Source: Mycolicibacterium hodleri
GTDB taxonomy: Bacteria > Actinomycetota > Actinomycetes > Mycobacteriales > Mycobacteriaceae
Assembly: GCF_006439015.1 (NCBI RefSeq)
Contig: NZ_RCZG01000005.1
Coordinates: forward strand, 310,001 to 374,000
Length of the DNA: 64,000 nt
Direction of reading: 5' to 3'
The position numbers and the translations under genes are program-made. The notes under the pieces were generated by a model, which had not been told where the DNA came from, searched no databases, and worked only from the letters and a program-made list of their open reading frames with translations. How positions within the stretch are numbered: position 1 is the stretch's first letter; every line of letters starts with the position of its first letter. Shown here one piece after another: positions 9,303 through 18,030 of this stretch.

Positions 9303-9809
9303 ATGGCGCCACGGAACGGCATTCGCGGCCAGATCCCACGCGCGGGTGCGGCCCAAGACCCGAGACCGCAAATCCATCCAATGCGGCTGACCGATGCGCA
9401 CTTCGCGGCACGTATGTGGTCACGGCTGTTCGCCGCACGCTACGACCGACAGATCGAGAACGGGGTCACGGTTGCGCCCGGCACGCCTCTGGCTGCGCAC
9501 TACCTCCGGCTGGCCTCTCCTCGCGAGCACGACGACATGGCCAACGCGCTGAGGCGGGTGCTGCGCGCTGCGGATCACGGACCACATGCGCGGGGGTCGT
9601 CAACGCAGGTGCCCATCCGTGCCGATGCCGTGCGGCAGTCCGCGGAGGTCGTCGAGGACGTGCTGACGCGGCTGGCAGGACCCGTTCCAGCGCGAGCGCG
9701 CGGAATGGCCCGACTGCGCATCCTGCTCAGCGACGGCCGCAGCCCGATATACCGCTCGGGCCGCGGCACGTTGGCCGCCGCGATGCGCGGCGTCCTCGCT
9801 GCGATGTAG
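9303..9809 (+). CDS. Unknown small basic protein divergent from CGNR gene
   Basis: 168 residues, Arg/Ala rich, no signal peptide or membrane segment. I do not recognise a family with certainty. A conserved-looking core (MRLTDAHFAARMWSRLFAARYDRQ, then TPLAAHYLRLASPREHDDMANALRRVL) is predominantly helical and positively charged, compatible with nucleic-acid or protein binding. ATG at 9303 chosen because GAGGAG lies 6 nt upstream; the ATG at 9297 would abut the ribosome site. It shares its promoter region with the CGNR regulator, suggesting a two-gene stress module. Function not assigned. Confidence 0.65.
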   Translation: MAPRNGIRGQIPRAGAAQDPRPQIHPMRLTDAHFAARMWSRLFAARYDRQIENGVTVAPGTPLAAHYLRLASPREHDDMANALRRVLRAADHGPHARGSSTQVPIRADAVRQSAEVVEDVLTRLAGPVPARARGMARLRILLSDGRSPIYRSGRGTLAAAMRGVLAAM

Positions 9810-9814
9810 CGCCG

Positions 9815-10117
9815 CTAGTTCTTTCGCACCGCTCCGACGATTGCCAGCAGGATTACCGAGCCGAGGATTGCGGTGAACAGCGTGAACCACCAACCGCCTG
9901 CCGCGGTGTCGAGGAAGAAGCTCAGCAGGAATCCGCCGATGAGCGCGCCCACGATTCCGATGCCGATGTTCAGGAGAAGTCCCGAGCCGCCGCCTTTGAC
10001 GATCTTGCCCGCGATCCAGCCCGCAAGAGCTCCGATGATGACGTAGCCGATCCACCCCACGCTGGTGAGGGTGCTGGATCGCGCCGCCAGAAACTCAGTT
10101 GCCGCAAGCATTTCCAT
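9815..10117 (-). CDS. GlsB/YeaQ/YmgE family stress membrane protein (Rv1861-type)
   Basis: 100 residues with three hydrophobic segments and the glycine-rich family pattern: WIGYVIIGALAGWIAGKIVKG, then GLLLNIGIGIVGALIGGFLL. Commonly annotated transglycosylase-associated, but no catalytic domain is present; family members are small stress-induced inner-membrane proteins. A second in-frame ATG (10111) is possible. Same neighbourhood as apa, as I recall in M. tuberculosis. Convergent with the 9303 gene; only 5 nt separate the ends. Confidence 0.85.
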   Translation of the reverse strand: MEMLAATEFLAARSSTLTSVGWIGYVIIGALAGWIAGKIVKGGGSGLLLNIGIGIVGALIGGFLLSFFLDTAAGGWWFTLFTAILGSVILLAIVGAVRKN

Positions 10118-10242
10118 GCCGAACTCCTGCCTGTCGCCCGTCGAACCAGCGCAACCGCTGGGTCACCGTCCGGTGTACTCGCTACGCGTAACGATTGGGC
10201 ACGCGAAGAGATGTACGTTCGTCAGTCAATCGCGACGGTTCG

Positions 10243-11208
10243 TCAGCCGGGCATCATTCCCGGAGGGGCGTCCGTCACGGGTACGGGTACGCCGACGCCT
10301 GGCCGTGCCGGTGGCGCGTTGGGGTCTGGTGGCGGTGCATTGGGGTCCGGCGCAGGCGGTGGCGGCGGGGGCGGTGGCGTGAACGGCCGGATCGACTGCG
10401 CCAGCGTGGTTGCGGCGGCCTTGTCGACGGGATGGTTCGCCGAGCCCAGCCACACCACGAACCAGCGCTCCGGAGCTCGCTGACTGCGCGGCGTTCCCGC
10501 AGGAGGAACCTGACCGACGACACCAGCCCAGATCTGGCCGTTGGGCTTGGCGGCATCGGTGAACTTCACCTCGTACGAGGAAAACGCACCGGGCATACCC
10601 GCTGCGTCCAGCGGACCGGCTTCCTGACCTTGCCGAGTCCCCGCGAACGGCATGAAGAACTCGCCCATGTCCGAGGCCAATCGCGTGGCCGCCTTCGAGT
10701 TGTCGGTCTCGGCGCCTGCGAACAGCTTGAGGTCGAGGCGACCGAGCAACACGCTGGTGTCAGATGGCGCCTCTGCGTTACCTTCGGGAATCTTCGTCAG
10801 TAGCGCCTGGCCGTAGGACAGCTGCGTGTTGTCCGACACCTTCCAGCCGGCGGGGATCACATAGCTTAATCCGCCCGCGGCGTTGTCGACGCGGCCGGGC
10901 TCCGGTGCCGGCGGCGGCGGTGGTGCGTTCGGATCAGGCGGCGGCGCGTTCGGGTCGGCCGGCGGCGGAGGTGGTGCGTTGGGGTCGGCCGGCGCCGGCG
11001 GTGATGCGTTGGGGTCGGCCGGCGGCGGTGGTGGTGCGTTCGGATCGGCCGGGGCCGGGGCGGGGGCCGGGGCGGGCGCGGGCGTCGGAGGGACGGGGTC
11101 TGCAAAGGCGACGGGTACTGGAAGAGCCAGGGCCACCGCGGTGACGCCTGCGACGGCGGCCGTGGCCAGCGCCTTGGAGATGCTCCTACGTCGTGGAGGG
11201 TGCTGCAT
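10243..11208 (-). CDS. apa: Alanine/proline-rich fibronectin-attachment protein Apa (FAP/ModD)
   Basis: 321 residues. Signal peptide 1-36 (RRR, then a hydrophobic core ending VAFA-DPV). A long Pro/Ala low-complexity region built from DPNAPPPPPA repeats (about 37-105), a folded middle domain, and a second Pro-rich tail. Near the C-terminus RWFVVWLGSANHPVDKAA matches the fibronectin-binding segment known from mycobacterial FAP (RWFVVWLG). A secreted cell-wall glycoprotein adhesin; Thr/Pro stretches are mannosylated in M. tuberculosis. It follows modC but a strong hairpin separates them, so it likely has its own promoter. No link to molybdate is evident despite the old name modD. Confidence 0.93.
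   Translation of the reverse strand: MQHPPRRRSISKALATAAVAGVTAVALALPVPVAFADPVPPTPAPAPAPAPAPADPNAPPPPPADPNASPPAPADPNAPPPPPADPNAPPPDPNAPPPPPAPEPGRVDNAAGGLSYVIPAGWKVSDNTQLSYGQALLTKIPEGNAEAPSDTSVLLGRLDLKLFAGAETDNSKAATRLASDMGEFFMPFAGTRQGQEAGPLDAAGMPGAFSSYEVKFTDAAKPNGQIWAGVVGQVPPAGTPRSQRAPERWFVVWLGSANHPVDKAAATTLAQSIRPFTPPPPPPPPAPDPNAPPPDPNAPPARPGVGVPVPVTDAPPGMMPG
10921..11060. repeat. 30-bp proline-codon repeats inside apa
   Basis: About four degenerate copies of a roughly 30-bp unit encoding ADPNAPPPPP, differing by single substitutions. Copy number is prone to slippage, so length probably varies between strains. Confidence 0.7.
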
Positions 11209-11338
11209 GGGGAAGAAACTACCGTGTTACGGCCGTGACGCAAGTGTGAGTTGCTCTTAAAGTGTCAAACTTAGAAGTTGCTGTCACGCTGAAACACTTG
11301 GCAAGGGCGTACTTTACGAGTAGCTGACACGACAAGTA

Positions 11339-11357
11339 GCCCGCGCGGTGCGCGGGC
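11339..11357 (-). terminator. Hairpin ending the mod operon
   Basis: Perfect 8-bp stem GCCCGCGC/GCGCGGGC around a 3-nt loop, 36 nt past the modC stop and 130 nt before apa. The following leftward bases (TACTTGTCGT) are only mildly T-rich, as usual for mycobacterial terminators. Confidence 0.6.
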
Positions 11358-11393
11358 GGTGTCGCTTGTTGATCGTGCGCTACCCGTAGACCG

Positions 11394-12488
11394 TTACCGA
11401 GCCGGGTGAATCGAGACTTCCTGAGCCTTGACCGTGAAGAAGACCCGCTCCCCCGGGCCGAGTCGAAGGTCTGCAGCCGACTCGGCGGTGATGTCGGCGG
11501 ACAGCCCGGGCGAGCCGTCCGGCTGGTCTTCGGCCCGGACTCTGATGGCAGGCCCTCGGCTGTCGAGTTCGGCGATGACGACCTCGACGGTGTTGCGTGG
11601 ACTTCCGTGCGGTTCGTCGCGGTACACCGCGACCGCGGAGGGATGGAAGGTGGCGGCAACGGGATCGCCCAGCTGGACGGCACCCGCGAAACCTTCATCG
11701 ACGCTGCCGTGCCAGACCTGCTCCCAACCGGTGGCCAACGTGGTGCCCGGCCCTGCCCGGCCGCTCACCAGGTTGATACCGGCGAACCGCGCCGCGAAGC
11801 CACTGCGCGGAGCGCCCAAAACGTGGGCGGTCGGACCCGACTCCACGATCCGACCCGATTCCAGGACGATCACCCGGTCGGCGAGGGTGACGACATCCAG
11901 CAGCTCGTGTGTGACCAGTATCGAGGACCTGCCCTGGCGGGCCAGAACGCGGCGCAAGACCTTCCGCATCGCCGCGGCAACGGCCACGTCCAGACCCGTC
12001 AAGGGTTCGTCCAGCAGTAGCACGTCGGGTTCTGCGGCCAGGGCGCGTGCCAAGGCGACACGCTGGGCTTGTCCGCCGGACAGTTGGCGCGGCTTGCGGT
12101 CCCCAAGGTCGCTGGCCTCGACCTCGCCGAGCCAGTGGTCGACGGCAACACGGGACGCCTTGCGCGCCAACCGCTTTCCGCTGCGGGCTCCGAAGGCCAC
12201 GTTGGCGCCCACGGACAGGTGCGGAAACAGCAGCGGATCTTGCATCAGCAGTCCAACGCGACGGTCGTACGTGTCGATCCGCGTGCCGTCGGACGTGTCC
12301 GTCAACGTCCGGTCGCCGACGCGCACCCTTCCCGCATCCGGTCGGACCAGACCCGCGATGACGTGCAAGACGGTGGACTTGCCCGCCCCGTTGGGGCCGA
12401 GGATCGCCACGACCTCACCGGGTGCCACCGTGAACTCGACGTCCAGGTGCCGACTCTCGAGGACCGCCCGCATCTCGACACCGCTCAC
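11394..12488 (-). CDS. modC: Molybdate ABC transporter ATP-binding protein
   Basis: 364 residues. Walker A GPNGAGKST (about 32-40), signature LSGGQAQRVALARALA, Walker B DVLLLDEPLTGLD, H-loop in ILVTHELLD; a C-terminal about 110 residues fit the TOBE/MOP molybdate-sensing domain of ModC. Energises molybdate uptake through ModB. GTG start 3 nt after the modB stop (TAA GCG GTG), so the genes are coupled. Order modA-modB-modC on the minus strand. Confidence 0.93.
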   Translation of the reverse strand: MSGVEMRAVLESRHLDVEFTVAPGEVVAILGPNGAGKSTVLHVIAGLVRPDAGRVRVGDRTLTDTSDGTRIDTYDRRVGLLMQDPLLFPHLSVGANVAFGARSGKRLARKASRVAVDHWLGEVEASDLGDRKPRQLSGGQAQRVALARALAAEPDVLLLDEPLTGLDVAVAAAMRKVLRRVLARQGRSSILVTHELLDVVTLADRVIVLESGRIVESGPTAHVLGAPRSGFAARFAGINLVSGRAGPGTTLATGWEQVWHGSVDEGFAGAVQLGDPVAATFHPSAVAVYRDEPHGSPRNTVEVVIAELDSRGPAIRVRAEDQPDGSPGLSADITAESAADLRLGPGERVFFTVKAQEVSIHPAR

Positions 12489-12491
12489 CGC

Positions 12492-13295
12492 TTACTGCCA
12501 GCCACTGGCTCCACCCGCCTTGATCCTGCGGCTACCAAGTCCGACGACGACGGCGGCGGCGACGACGACGAGCAGGACCGACAAGGCCACCGCGGCGTCG
12601 GCGTCGACCTCGCGTTGCAGGTAGATCTCCAGCGGAAGCGTGCGCGTGACACCTTCTCTCGACCCGGCGAAGGTCAGCGTCGCGCCGAACTCCCCCAACG
12701 ATCGCGCGAAGGCGAGGACCGCGCCGGACGCCAGTCCGGGAGCCAGCAGGGGCAACGTCACACGCCACCACACCGCGGTAGGACGTGCCCCGAGGGTGGC
12801 GGCCACCACCTCGTGGTCTGCGCCCACGGTGCGAGCGGCACCCTCCAATGCGATGACAAGGAACGGCAGCGAGACGAAGGTCTGAGCGAGCACCACCGCG
12901 GTCGTGGTGAACGCAATCTGAATTCCTGCGGCATCGAGGTATTTGCCGAGGAGTCCGAGGCGGCCGAAGGCGTACAGGAGCGCGATGCCGCCCACCACCG
13001 GCGGGAGCACCAACGGGAGCAAGATCAGCGGTCTGACCCAACGAATTGTGCGGGAATCACTGCGTGCCAACACCATTGCCATCGGGACGCCGAGCAGAAT
13101 GCACAGAATCGTACTCGTGGCTGCCGTCCTGAAGCTGAGCTCCAGCGCGGTCAGGGACGACGAACTGGTGATCAACGACCAGAACTGCGACCAGTCGACC
13201 CGCGCGGCCATGGCGAGCAAGGGGAGCACGACGAAGACCGCGCCGATGGCGGCGGGGACGTAGATCCATCGCGGCAGACCGCCCGAACTCCTCAA
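12492..13295 (-). CDS. modB: Molybdate ABC transporter permease
   Basis: About 267 residues, five to six membrane helices. The ABC permease EAA loop is visible ([26 protein letters not shown]), as is the conserved [20 protein letters not shown] of ModB. No ATG exists near the expected start; TTG at 13295 overlaps the modA TGA (TTGA) and gives the family length, so it is my choice. The in-frame extension to 13880 is antisense-like reading through modA and is rejected. Confidence 0.88.
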   Translation of the reverse strand: MRSSGGLPRWIYVPAAIGAVFVVLPLLAMAARVDWSQFWSLITSSSSLTALELSFRTAATSTILCILLGVPMAMVLARSDSRTIRWVRPLILLPLVLPPVVGGIALLYAFGRLGLLGKYLDAAGIQIAFTTTAVVLAQTFVSLPFLVIALEGAARTVGADHEVVAATLGARPTAVWWRVTLPLLAPGLASGAVLAFARSLGEFGATLTFAGSREGVTRTLPLEIYLQREVDADAAVALSVLLVVVAAAVVVGLGSRRIKAGGASGWQ

Positions 13296-14065
13296 GGCGC
13301 GGCAAAACCCGCCCGGCGAAGGATCTTCTGACCGGCATCGCTCGACACGAGATCGACGAACCTCTTGGCCGCCGGCGCGTCGGCTGCACTCTTCAACACG
13401 GCGATCGGGTAGGTGTTCACGGCAGCCGAGGACTCCGCGAAGTCGACCTCGGTCACCTTGTCCCCCGCCCCGAGTGCATCGGTGACGTAGACGACTCCGG
13501 CGTCGGCCTGGCCGCTGGTCACCTTGGTCAGTACGTCGGTCACCGAGGACTCCTCGCTGACCGGGTTCAGCGTCACCTTCGTGGCCTGCTCGACCTTTCC
13601 GGTGGCCGAACCACATGGCACCTGCGGTGCGCAGACGACGACGGACAGGTCCGGCTTGGCGAGGTCGGCGAACGTCACCACCTTCTTGGGATTTCCCGGC
13701 GCGGTCACGATGACCAGGGTGTTGGACGCGAAGTTGACCGGCTCGCCCGCCAGCAGACCAGCGGTCGCCGCTTTGGCCATGTTCTTGATGTCGGCCGAGG
13801 CGAACACGTCGGCCTTGGCACCCTGCGTCAGCTGGGTGACGAGATCCGACGAACCGGCGAAGGTGAAGTCGACGGACCACCCCGGGTTGTCGGTCTTGAA
13901 CTGCTCACCGAGCTCGGTGAACGTCTTCTTCAGGGAGGCGGCCGCGTACACGGTGAGCGATCCACCGGCAGCGGAGCCACTGCTGTCGGAGCCCGTCCCG
14001 CACGCGCTGAGGCCGACGAGAAGCAACGCCGCAAGGGCCGAGACGGCGCGGTGGGTTCTGATCAC
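13292..14065 (-). CDS. modA: Molybdate-binding lipoprotein
   Basis: 257 residues. Lipoprotein signal with lipobox LSAC ([17 protein letters not shown]), then the periplasmic-binding fold: [46 protein letters not shown], typical of ModA. Captures molybdate outside the membrane for ModBC. GTG start at 14065 ([12 protein letters not shown]) with a weak AGGG upstream. The long ORF from 14461 extends antisense to the next gene and is not used. First gene of modABC. Confidence 0.92.
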   Translation of the reverse strand: MIRTHRAVSALAALLLVGLSACGTGSDSSGSAAGGSLTVYAAASLKKTFTELGEQFKTDNPGWSVDFTFAGSSDLVTQLTQGAKADVFASADIKNMAKAATAGLLAGEPVNFASNTLVIVTAPGNPKKVVTFADLAKPDLSVVVCAPQVPCGSATGKVEQATKVTLNPVSEESSVTDVLTKVTSGQADAGVVYVTDALGAGDKVTEVDFAESSAAVNTYPIAVLKSAADAPAAKRFVDLVSSDAGQKILRRAGFAAP

Positions 14066-14195
14066 GGTGCAAACCCTAAGTGACCCGGACGGGACTGTCC
14101 GTAGTTCTCCGCGTGGCGCGTTTCGCCGGCTAGCTACTGTCCAGTAACATGGTCGGCGACTCGCTGGGTTCAGCGTCGAACACGAGGAGGTCGTG

Positions 14196-14870
14196 ATGAT
14201 GGATGTGCTGCTCACCGGCGGTGACACCGAACTTGGACGCATCATCGCCGAGGGCTTCCGCGACGCGGGACACAAGGTGGTCATCGCAGGCTCCCGCCGC
14301 GACGACCTCGAGGTCGCGGCCAAGGAACTCGACGTCGACTCGATTGTGTTCGACAACACCGACCCGGCCAGCCTCGAAGAGGCCCGCGAGCAGTTTCCGC
14401 AACACCTCGACACCATCGTCAACGTGCCCGCGCATCGTTGGGATGGGGGTGACCCCCGCACCTATTCGTTGGGCGAACGTGCCGCGGCATGGCGGACGGC
14501 GTTGGACGCCACTGTGCTGTCGGCCGTACTCACGGTCCAGATCCTCGGCGATCATCTGCGCTCGGGTGGTTCGATCGTCAACGTCGTCGGCGACAACGCG
14601 ACCGAGGGCAGTGCTGAAGCCGCCATCAAGGCCGCGCTGTCCAATTGGACTGCGGGACAGGCGACTCACTTCGGAATCCGCGGCATCACGCTCAACGCGG
14701 TTGCGTCCGGCCGTGGCGCCGAGCCGGGCTATGACGGGATCGCACGGACGTCGCCGTCGGTCGCCTCGGAGATCACCCGGCTGGCATTGTTCCTGACCAC
14801 GCCTACAGCCAGGCACATCACCGGTCAGACGCTGCACGTCAGCCACGGGGCGCTCGCCAGCTTCGCCTGA
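14196..14870 (+). CDS. SDR-fold protein lacking the catalytic Tyr (Rv1856c-type)
   Basis: 224 residues. Rossmann start MDVLLTGGDTELGRIIAEGF has the TGxxxxxG pattern, and the C-terminal FLTTPTARHITGQTLHVSHG matches SDR ends. Where classical SDRs have YxxxK this protein reads EAAIK: Lys kept, Tyr replaced by Glu; the Ser region (GGSIVNVVGDN) is also atypical. It may bind NAD(P) without normal dehydrogenase chemistry. GAGGAGG at 14184-14190; ATGs at 14196 and 14199 are both well placed. It precedes the LLM oxidoreductase and ndh; I recall the same order in M. tuberculosis. Confidence 0.82.
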   Translation: MMDVLLTGGDTELGRIIAEGFRDAGHKVVIAGSRRDDLEVAAKELDVDSIVFDNTDPASLEEAREQFPQHLDTIVNVPAHRWDGGDPRTYSLGERAAAWRTALDATVLSAVLTVQILGDHLRSGGSIVNVVGDNATEGSAEAAIKAALSNWTAGQATHFGIRGITLNAVASGRGAEPGYDGIARTSPSVASEITRLALFLTTPTARHITGQTLHVSHGALASFA

Positions 14871-14945
14871 CGCCCGAAATATTCCGGCTTCGCGGACAGC
14901 GAAACGGGGTGTAAGTTCCGTTTAGTCGTGGCTAGGGTCGGATTC

Positions 14946-15875
14946 GTGACGATTCGACTCGGACTCCAAATTCCCAACTTCTCCTACGGCACCGGGGTCG
15001 AGGCACTCTTCCCCACCGTCATTGCGCAGGCCAAAGAGGCCGAAGCCGCCGGCTACGACTCCGTCTTCGTGATGGACCACTTCTACCAACTCCCCGGCCT
15101 TGGCACGCCCGACCAGCCGATGCTCGAGGCCTACACCGCGCTGGGTGCCCTCGCGTCGGCGACCGAGAGCGTTCAGCTCGGCACGCTCGTCACCGGCAAT
15201 ACCTACCGGAATCCGACGCTGCTCGCGAAGGCGATCACCACGCTGGACGTGATCAGTCAGGGTCGCGCGATACTCGGCATCGGCACCGGTTGGTACGAGT
15301 TGGAGCATGACTCCTTGGGCTACGACTTCGGCACCTTCACCGACCGCTTCAACCGGCTCGGCGAAGCCCTGCAAATAATCCTGCCAATGCTCGAGGGCGA
15401 GCGACCCACCGTCGCCGGCAAGTACTACCGCACGCAGGAGGCAATGGCCGAGCCGCGCTTCCGCGACCACATCCCCCTGATGATCGGCGGCAGCGGTGAG
15501 AAGAAGACGATTCCGTTGGCGGCCAAGCACTTCGACCACCTGAACATCATCGCGGGTTTCGACGAGCTGCCGCGCAAGCTCCAGGTGGTAAAGGAGAACT
15601 GCGAGAAGATCGACCGCGATCCGGCGACTCTGGAGACCAGCATGCTGGTGGTCGCGATCATCGGAGAGGGCATCACCGCCGACGTCATTCCCGAGGACTT
15701 CCGCCAGCAGGCGGTGTTCGGAAGCCCGGAGGAGGTTGCCGACCAGATCAAGACCAAGGTCCTCGATGCCGGTGTGGACGGCGTCATCCTCAGTCCCGTG
15801 ACGAGCCTCGACGGGTATCACCCCGGGCCCGCCGCTGAGGTTGCGGAGAAGCTCAAGCCGATGCTCGCCGGGTAG
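14946..15875 (+). CDS. LLM-class F420-dependent oxidoreductase (Rv1855c-type)
   Basis: 309 residues, luciferase-like TIM barrel. MTIRLGLQIPNFSYG, SVFVMDHFYQLPGLG, QLGTLVTGNTYRNPTLLAK and LGIGTGWYELEHDSLGYDF are classic LLM/F420 segments; IPLMIGGSGEKKTIPLAAKH is the phosphate-binding region. Predicted to use reduced F420 for hydride transfer to an unidentified substrate. GTG at 14946 preferred over GTG 14928 because it gives the compact family N-terminus. Confidence 0.88.
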   Translation: MTIRLGLQIPNFSYGTGVEALFPTVIAQAKEAEAAGYDSVFVMDHFYQLPGLGTPDQPMLEAYTALGALASATESVQLGTLVTGNTYRNPTLLAKAITTLDVISQGRAILGIGTGWYELEHDSLGYDFGTFTDRFNRLGEALQIILPMLEGERPTVAGKYYRTQEAMAEPRFRDHIPLMIGGSGEKKTIPLAAKHFDHLNIIAGFDELPRKLQVVKENCEKIDRDPATLETSMLVVAIIGEGITADVIPEDFRQQAVFGSPEEVADQIKTKVLDAGVDGVILSPVTSLDGYHPGPAAEVAEKLKPMLAG

Positions 15876-15884
15876 GGATCCCGA

Positions 15885-15904
15885 GCGGTGGGTTATCTCA
15901 CCGC
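15885..15904 (+). terminator. Weak hairpin after the LLM gene
   Basis: GCGGTG/CACCGC, 6-bp stem with 8-nt loop, starting 10 nt past the stop and followed by GC-rich DNA without a T-run. It may only attenuate; ndh lies 69 nt on. Confidence 0.35.
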
Positions 15905-15972
15905 GCTCCGGGGAACGCCTCCGACTAACCTATGGGTTGTACCGAGTAGGTTTTCGCACGCGAGGAGCAGCA

Positions 15973-17358
15973 ATGAGCCACCCCGGAGCTACGGCATCGG
16001 ATCGGCATAAGGTCGTCATCATCGGTTCCGGGTTCGGCGGTCTGAACGCCGCCCAGAAGCTGAAGAGGACCGATGTCGACATCAAGCTGATCGCCCGCAC
16101 CACGCACCACCTGTTTCAGCCCCTGCTGTATCAGGTCGCCACCGGCATCATCTCCGAGGGCGAGATCGCGCCGCCGACGCGCCTGATCCTGCGCAAGCAG
16201 GAGAACGCCCAGGTGCTGCTCGGCGACGTGACCCATGTCGACCTCGACAAGAAGACCGTCACCTCGGAGCTTCTCGGCCACGACTACACAACGCCGTACG
16301 ACACGCTCATCATCGCTGCGGGTGCGGGCCAGTCGTACTTCGGCAACGACCACTTCGCCGAATTCGCCCCCGGGATGAAGTCCATCGACGACGCCCTCGA
16401 GTTGCGCGGCCGGATTCTCGGCGCGTTCGAGCAGGCCGAGAGGTCCAGCGACCCGGAGCGCCGCAAGAAGCTGCTGACGTTCGTGGTCGTCGGTGCAGGT
16501 CCGACCGGTGTCGAGATGGCGGGTCAGATCCAAGAGTTGGCCGACCAGACGCTCAAGGGCAGTTTCCGGCACATCGACCCGACCGAGGCCCACGTCATCC
16601 TGCTCGACGCTGCGCCGGCGGTGCTCCCACCCATGGGCACGAAGCTGGGTCTCAAGGCGCAGGAGCGGCTGGAGAAGATGGGTGTCGAGGTTCAGCTCAA
16701 CGCCATGGTGACCGACGTGGACCGCAACGGCATCACGGTCAAGGACGCCGACGGGACCATCCGGCGCATCGAGGCGGCCTGCAAGGTGTGGTCGGCCGGT
16801 GTGTCCGCCAGCCCGCTGGGCCGCGACCTGGCGGAACAGTCCGAAACCGAGATCGACCGCGCCGGACGGGTGAAGGTGCTCCCCGACTTGTCCATCCCCG
16901 GCCACCCGAACGTCTTCGTGATCGGCGACATGGCCTTCGTCGAGGGCGTCCCCGGTATGGCGCAGGGCGCCATTCAAGGCGCCAAGTACGTCGCCAAGAT
17001 CATTCACAACGAGGCCAAGGCCCGCGAGCACGGCACCATTCCGAAGCCTCGCGAACCGTTCAGCTACTTCGACAAGGGCTCGATGGCGACGGTCTCGAAG
17101 TACAACGCCGTCGCGCAGGTCGGCAAGTTCGAGTTCAGCGGCTTCTTCGCCTGGCTCGCCTGGCTTGGTCTGCACCTGATCTATCTCGTGGGCTTCAAGA
17201 CGAAGATCGCCACCCTGCTGTCGTGGGCGGTGACGTTCCTCAGTAAAGAGCGCGGTCAGCTGACCATCACGGAGCAACAGGCCTACGCGAGAACGCGGAT
17301 CGAGCAACTCGAGGACATGGCCGCCTCGATGCGGCAGACGGAGAAGGCGGCCAGTTGA
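15973..17358 (+). CDS. ndh: Type II NADH dehydrogenase (non-proton-pumping)
   Basis: 461 residues. Transfers electrons from NADH to menaquinone on the inner membrane face. FAD-binding GSGFGGLNAAQKL near residue 18, conserved HHLFQPLLYQVATG, second Rossmann VVVGAGPTGVEMAGQI for NADH, and FVIGDMAFVEGVPGMAQGAIQGAKYVAK binding FAD. C-terminal amphipathic/hydrophobic segment FFAWLAWLGLHLIYLVGF anchors it to the membrane. ATG at 15973 with GAGGAG 5 nt upstream; the ORF extension to 15841 overlaps the previous gene and is rejected. The main NADH dehydrogenase type of mycobacteria. Confidence 0.96.
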   Translation: MSHPGATASDRHKVVIIGSGFGGLNAAQKLKRTDVDIKLIARTTHHLFQPLLYQVATGIISEGEIAPPTRLILRKQENAQVLLGDVTHVDLDKKTVTSELLGHDYTTPYDTLIIAAGAGQSYFGNDHFAEFAPGMKSIDDALELRGRILGAFEQAERSSDPERRKKLLTFVVVGAGPTGVEMAGQIQELADQTLKGSFRHIDPTEAHVILLDAAPAVLPPMGTKLGLKAQERLEKMGVEVQLNAMVTDVDRNGITVKDADGTIRRIEAACKVWSAGVSASPLGRDLAEQSETEIDRAGRVKVLPDLSIPGHPNVFVIGDMAFVEGVPGMAQGAIQGAKYVAKIIHNEAKAREHGTIPKPREPFSYFDKGSMATVSKYNAVAQVGKFEFSGFFAWLAWLGLHLIYLVGFKTKIATLLSWAVTFLSKERGQLTITEQQAYARTRIEQLEDMAASMRQTEKAAS

Positions 17359-17388
17359 CGTTCGCCCGTTGACCGACGGGACGTCGAT

Positions 17389-18015
17389 CTAAAGCCGTTC
17401 GCCCTGCCAGGTGGCCAGGCAACCGCCTGCCGCCAATGGGAGCATGGTGCCTGCGCCGTCGAAAGCGGCGTTCGGATAACGCAATTCGCTGATGCATGCC
17501 AGCGGGGTGCCGAGTTCATCGTCGGTAACCGATCCGGTTCCCAGTTCGACGCGATGCCGTAACAGCGGTGCGCCATCGATGTCGGCGTGCACCGCCCCGG
17601 ACCAGAAGCCTTGGCGTTCACCCGTTCTGCCGATCTGTATGCGTTCGCGTAGGCGTACGGTCCCGGAGTCGCCGATGGCCAACCGAGTCGACGTCAGGTG
17701 CGTGGCCGTACCCGCCACGATGGTCGGTTGAGGGTCGAGGTCGAGCGCTCCCTGCACCTCGAGGTCCCAGGCGGCCCGCGATTCCATGGTGACCGTTCCC
17801 GGCATGGCCATCGTCGCAGCAGCGCTGCGCAATCGGAGCCGGGCCCCCACCTCCACGACCACCCGAATCCTGATGGTGTCCCCGCCGAGCGGTGTCGCCG
17901 CGGCCGAGACGAGGTGGACCGTGTCGGCGTCGGTGCGGCGGGCCGCCACCCCGCCGGTGCATTCGATGCGGGGGCTGCGATTGGGCGACGCGACGATCAG
18001 GACGTCGGAGAGCAT
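17389..18015 (-). CDS. ureD: Urease accessory protein UreD
   Basis: 208 residues, at the short end for UreD, as in mycobacteria. Beta-rich sequence with the conserved LRLRSAAATMAMPG segment and RERIQIGRTGERQGFW. Forms the UreD-UreF-UreG complex that delivers Ni and CO2 to apo-urease. Last gene of ureABCFGD, 15 nt after ureG. Convergent with ndh. Confidence 0.85.
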   Translation of the reverse strand: MLSDVLIVASPNRSPRIECTGGVAARRTDADTVHLVSAAATPLGGDTIRIRVVVEVGARLRLRSAAATMAMPGTVTMESRAAWDLEVQGALDLDPQPTIVAGTATHLTSTRLAIGDSGTVRLRERIQIGRTGERQGFWSGAVHADIDGAPLLRHRVELGTGSVTDDELGTPLACISELRYPNAAFDGAGTMLPLAAGGCLATWQGERL

Positions 18016-18030
18016 GCTGGAGGACTGCCC

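Noticed and set aside
9416..10483. 355-codon rightward ORF over the GlsB-like and apa genes
   Set aside because: Shadow frame, Arg/Gly/His-rich, no motif.
11209..11338. Promoter TTGACA near 11263-11268 for apa
   Set aside because: The -35 match is good, but no plausible -10 lies at 16-18 nt, so the start cannot be placed.
12492..13880. 462-codon version of modB
   Set aside because: The extra N-terminus reads through modA in the wrong frame; the TTG start at 13295 gives the family length.
13292..14065. Molybdenum-cofactor riboswitch or ModE site upstream of modA
   Set aside because: No conserved aptamer pattern or inverted repeat was seen in the short gap before the next gene.
15925..17307. 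460-codon leftward ORF opposite ndh
   Set aside because: Antisense to ndh; produced by third-position GC bias.
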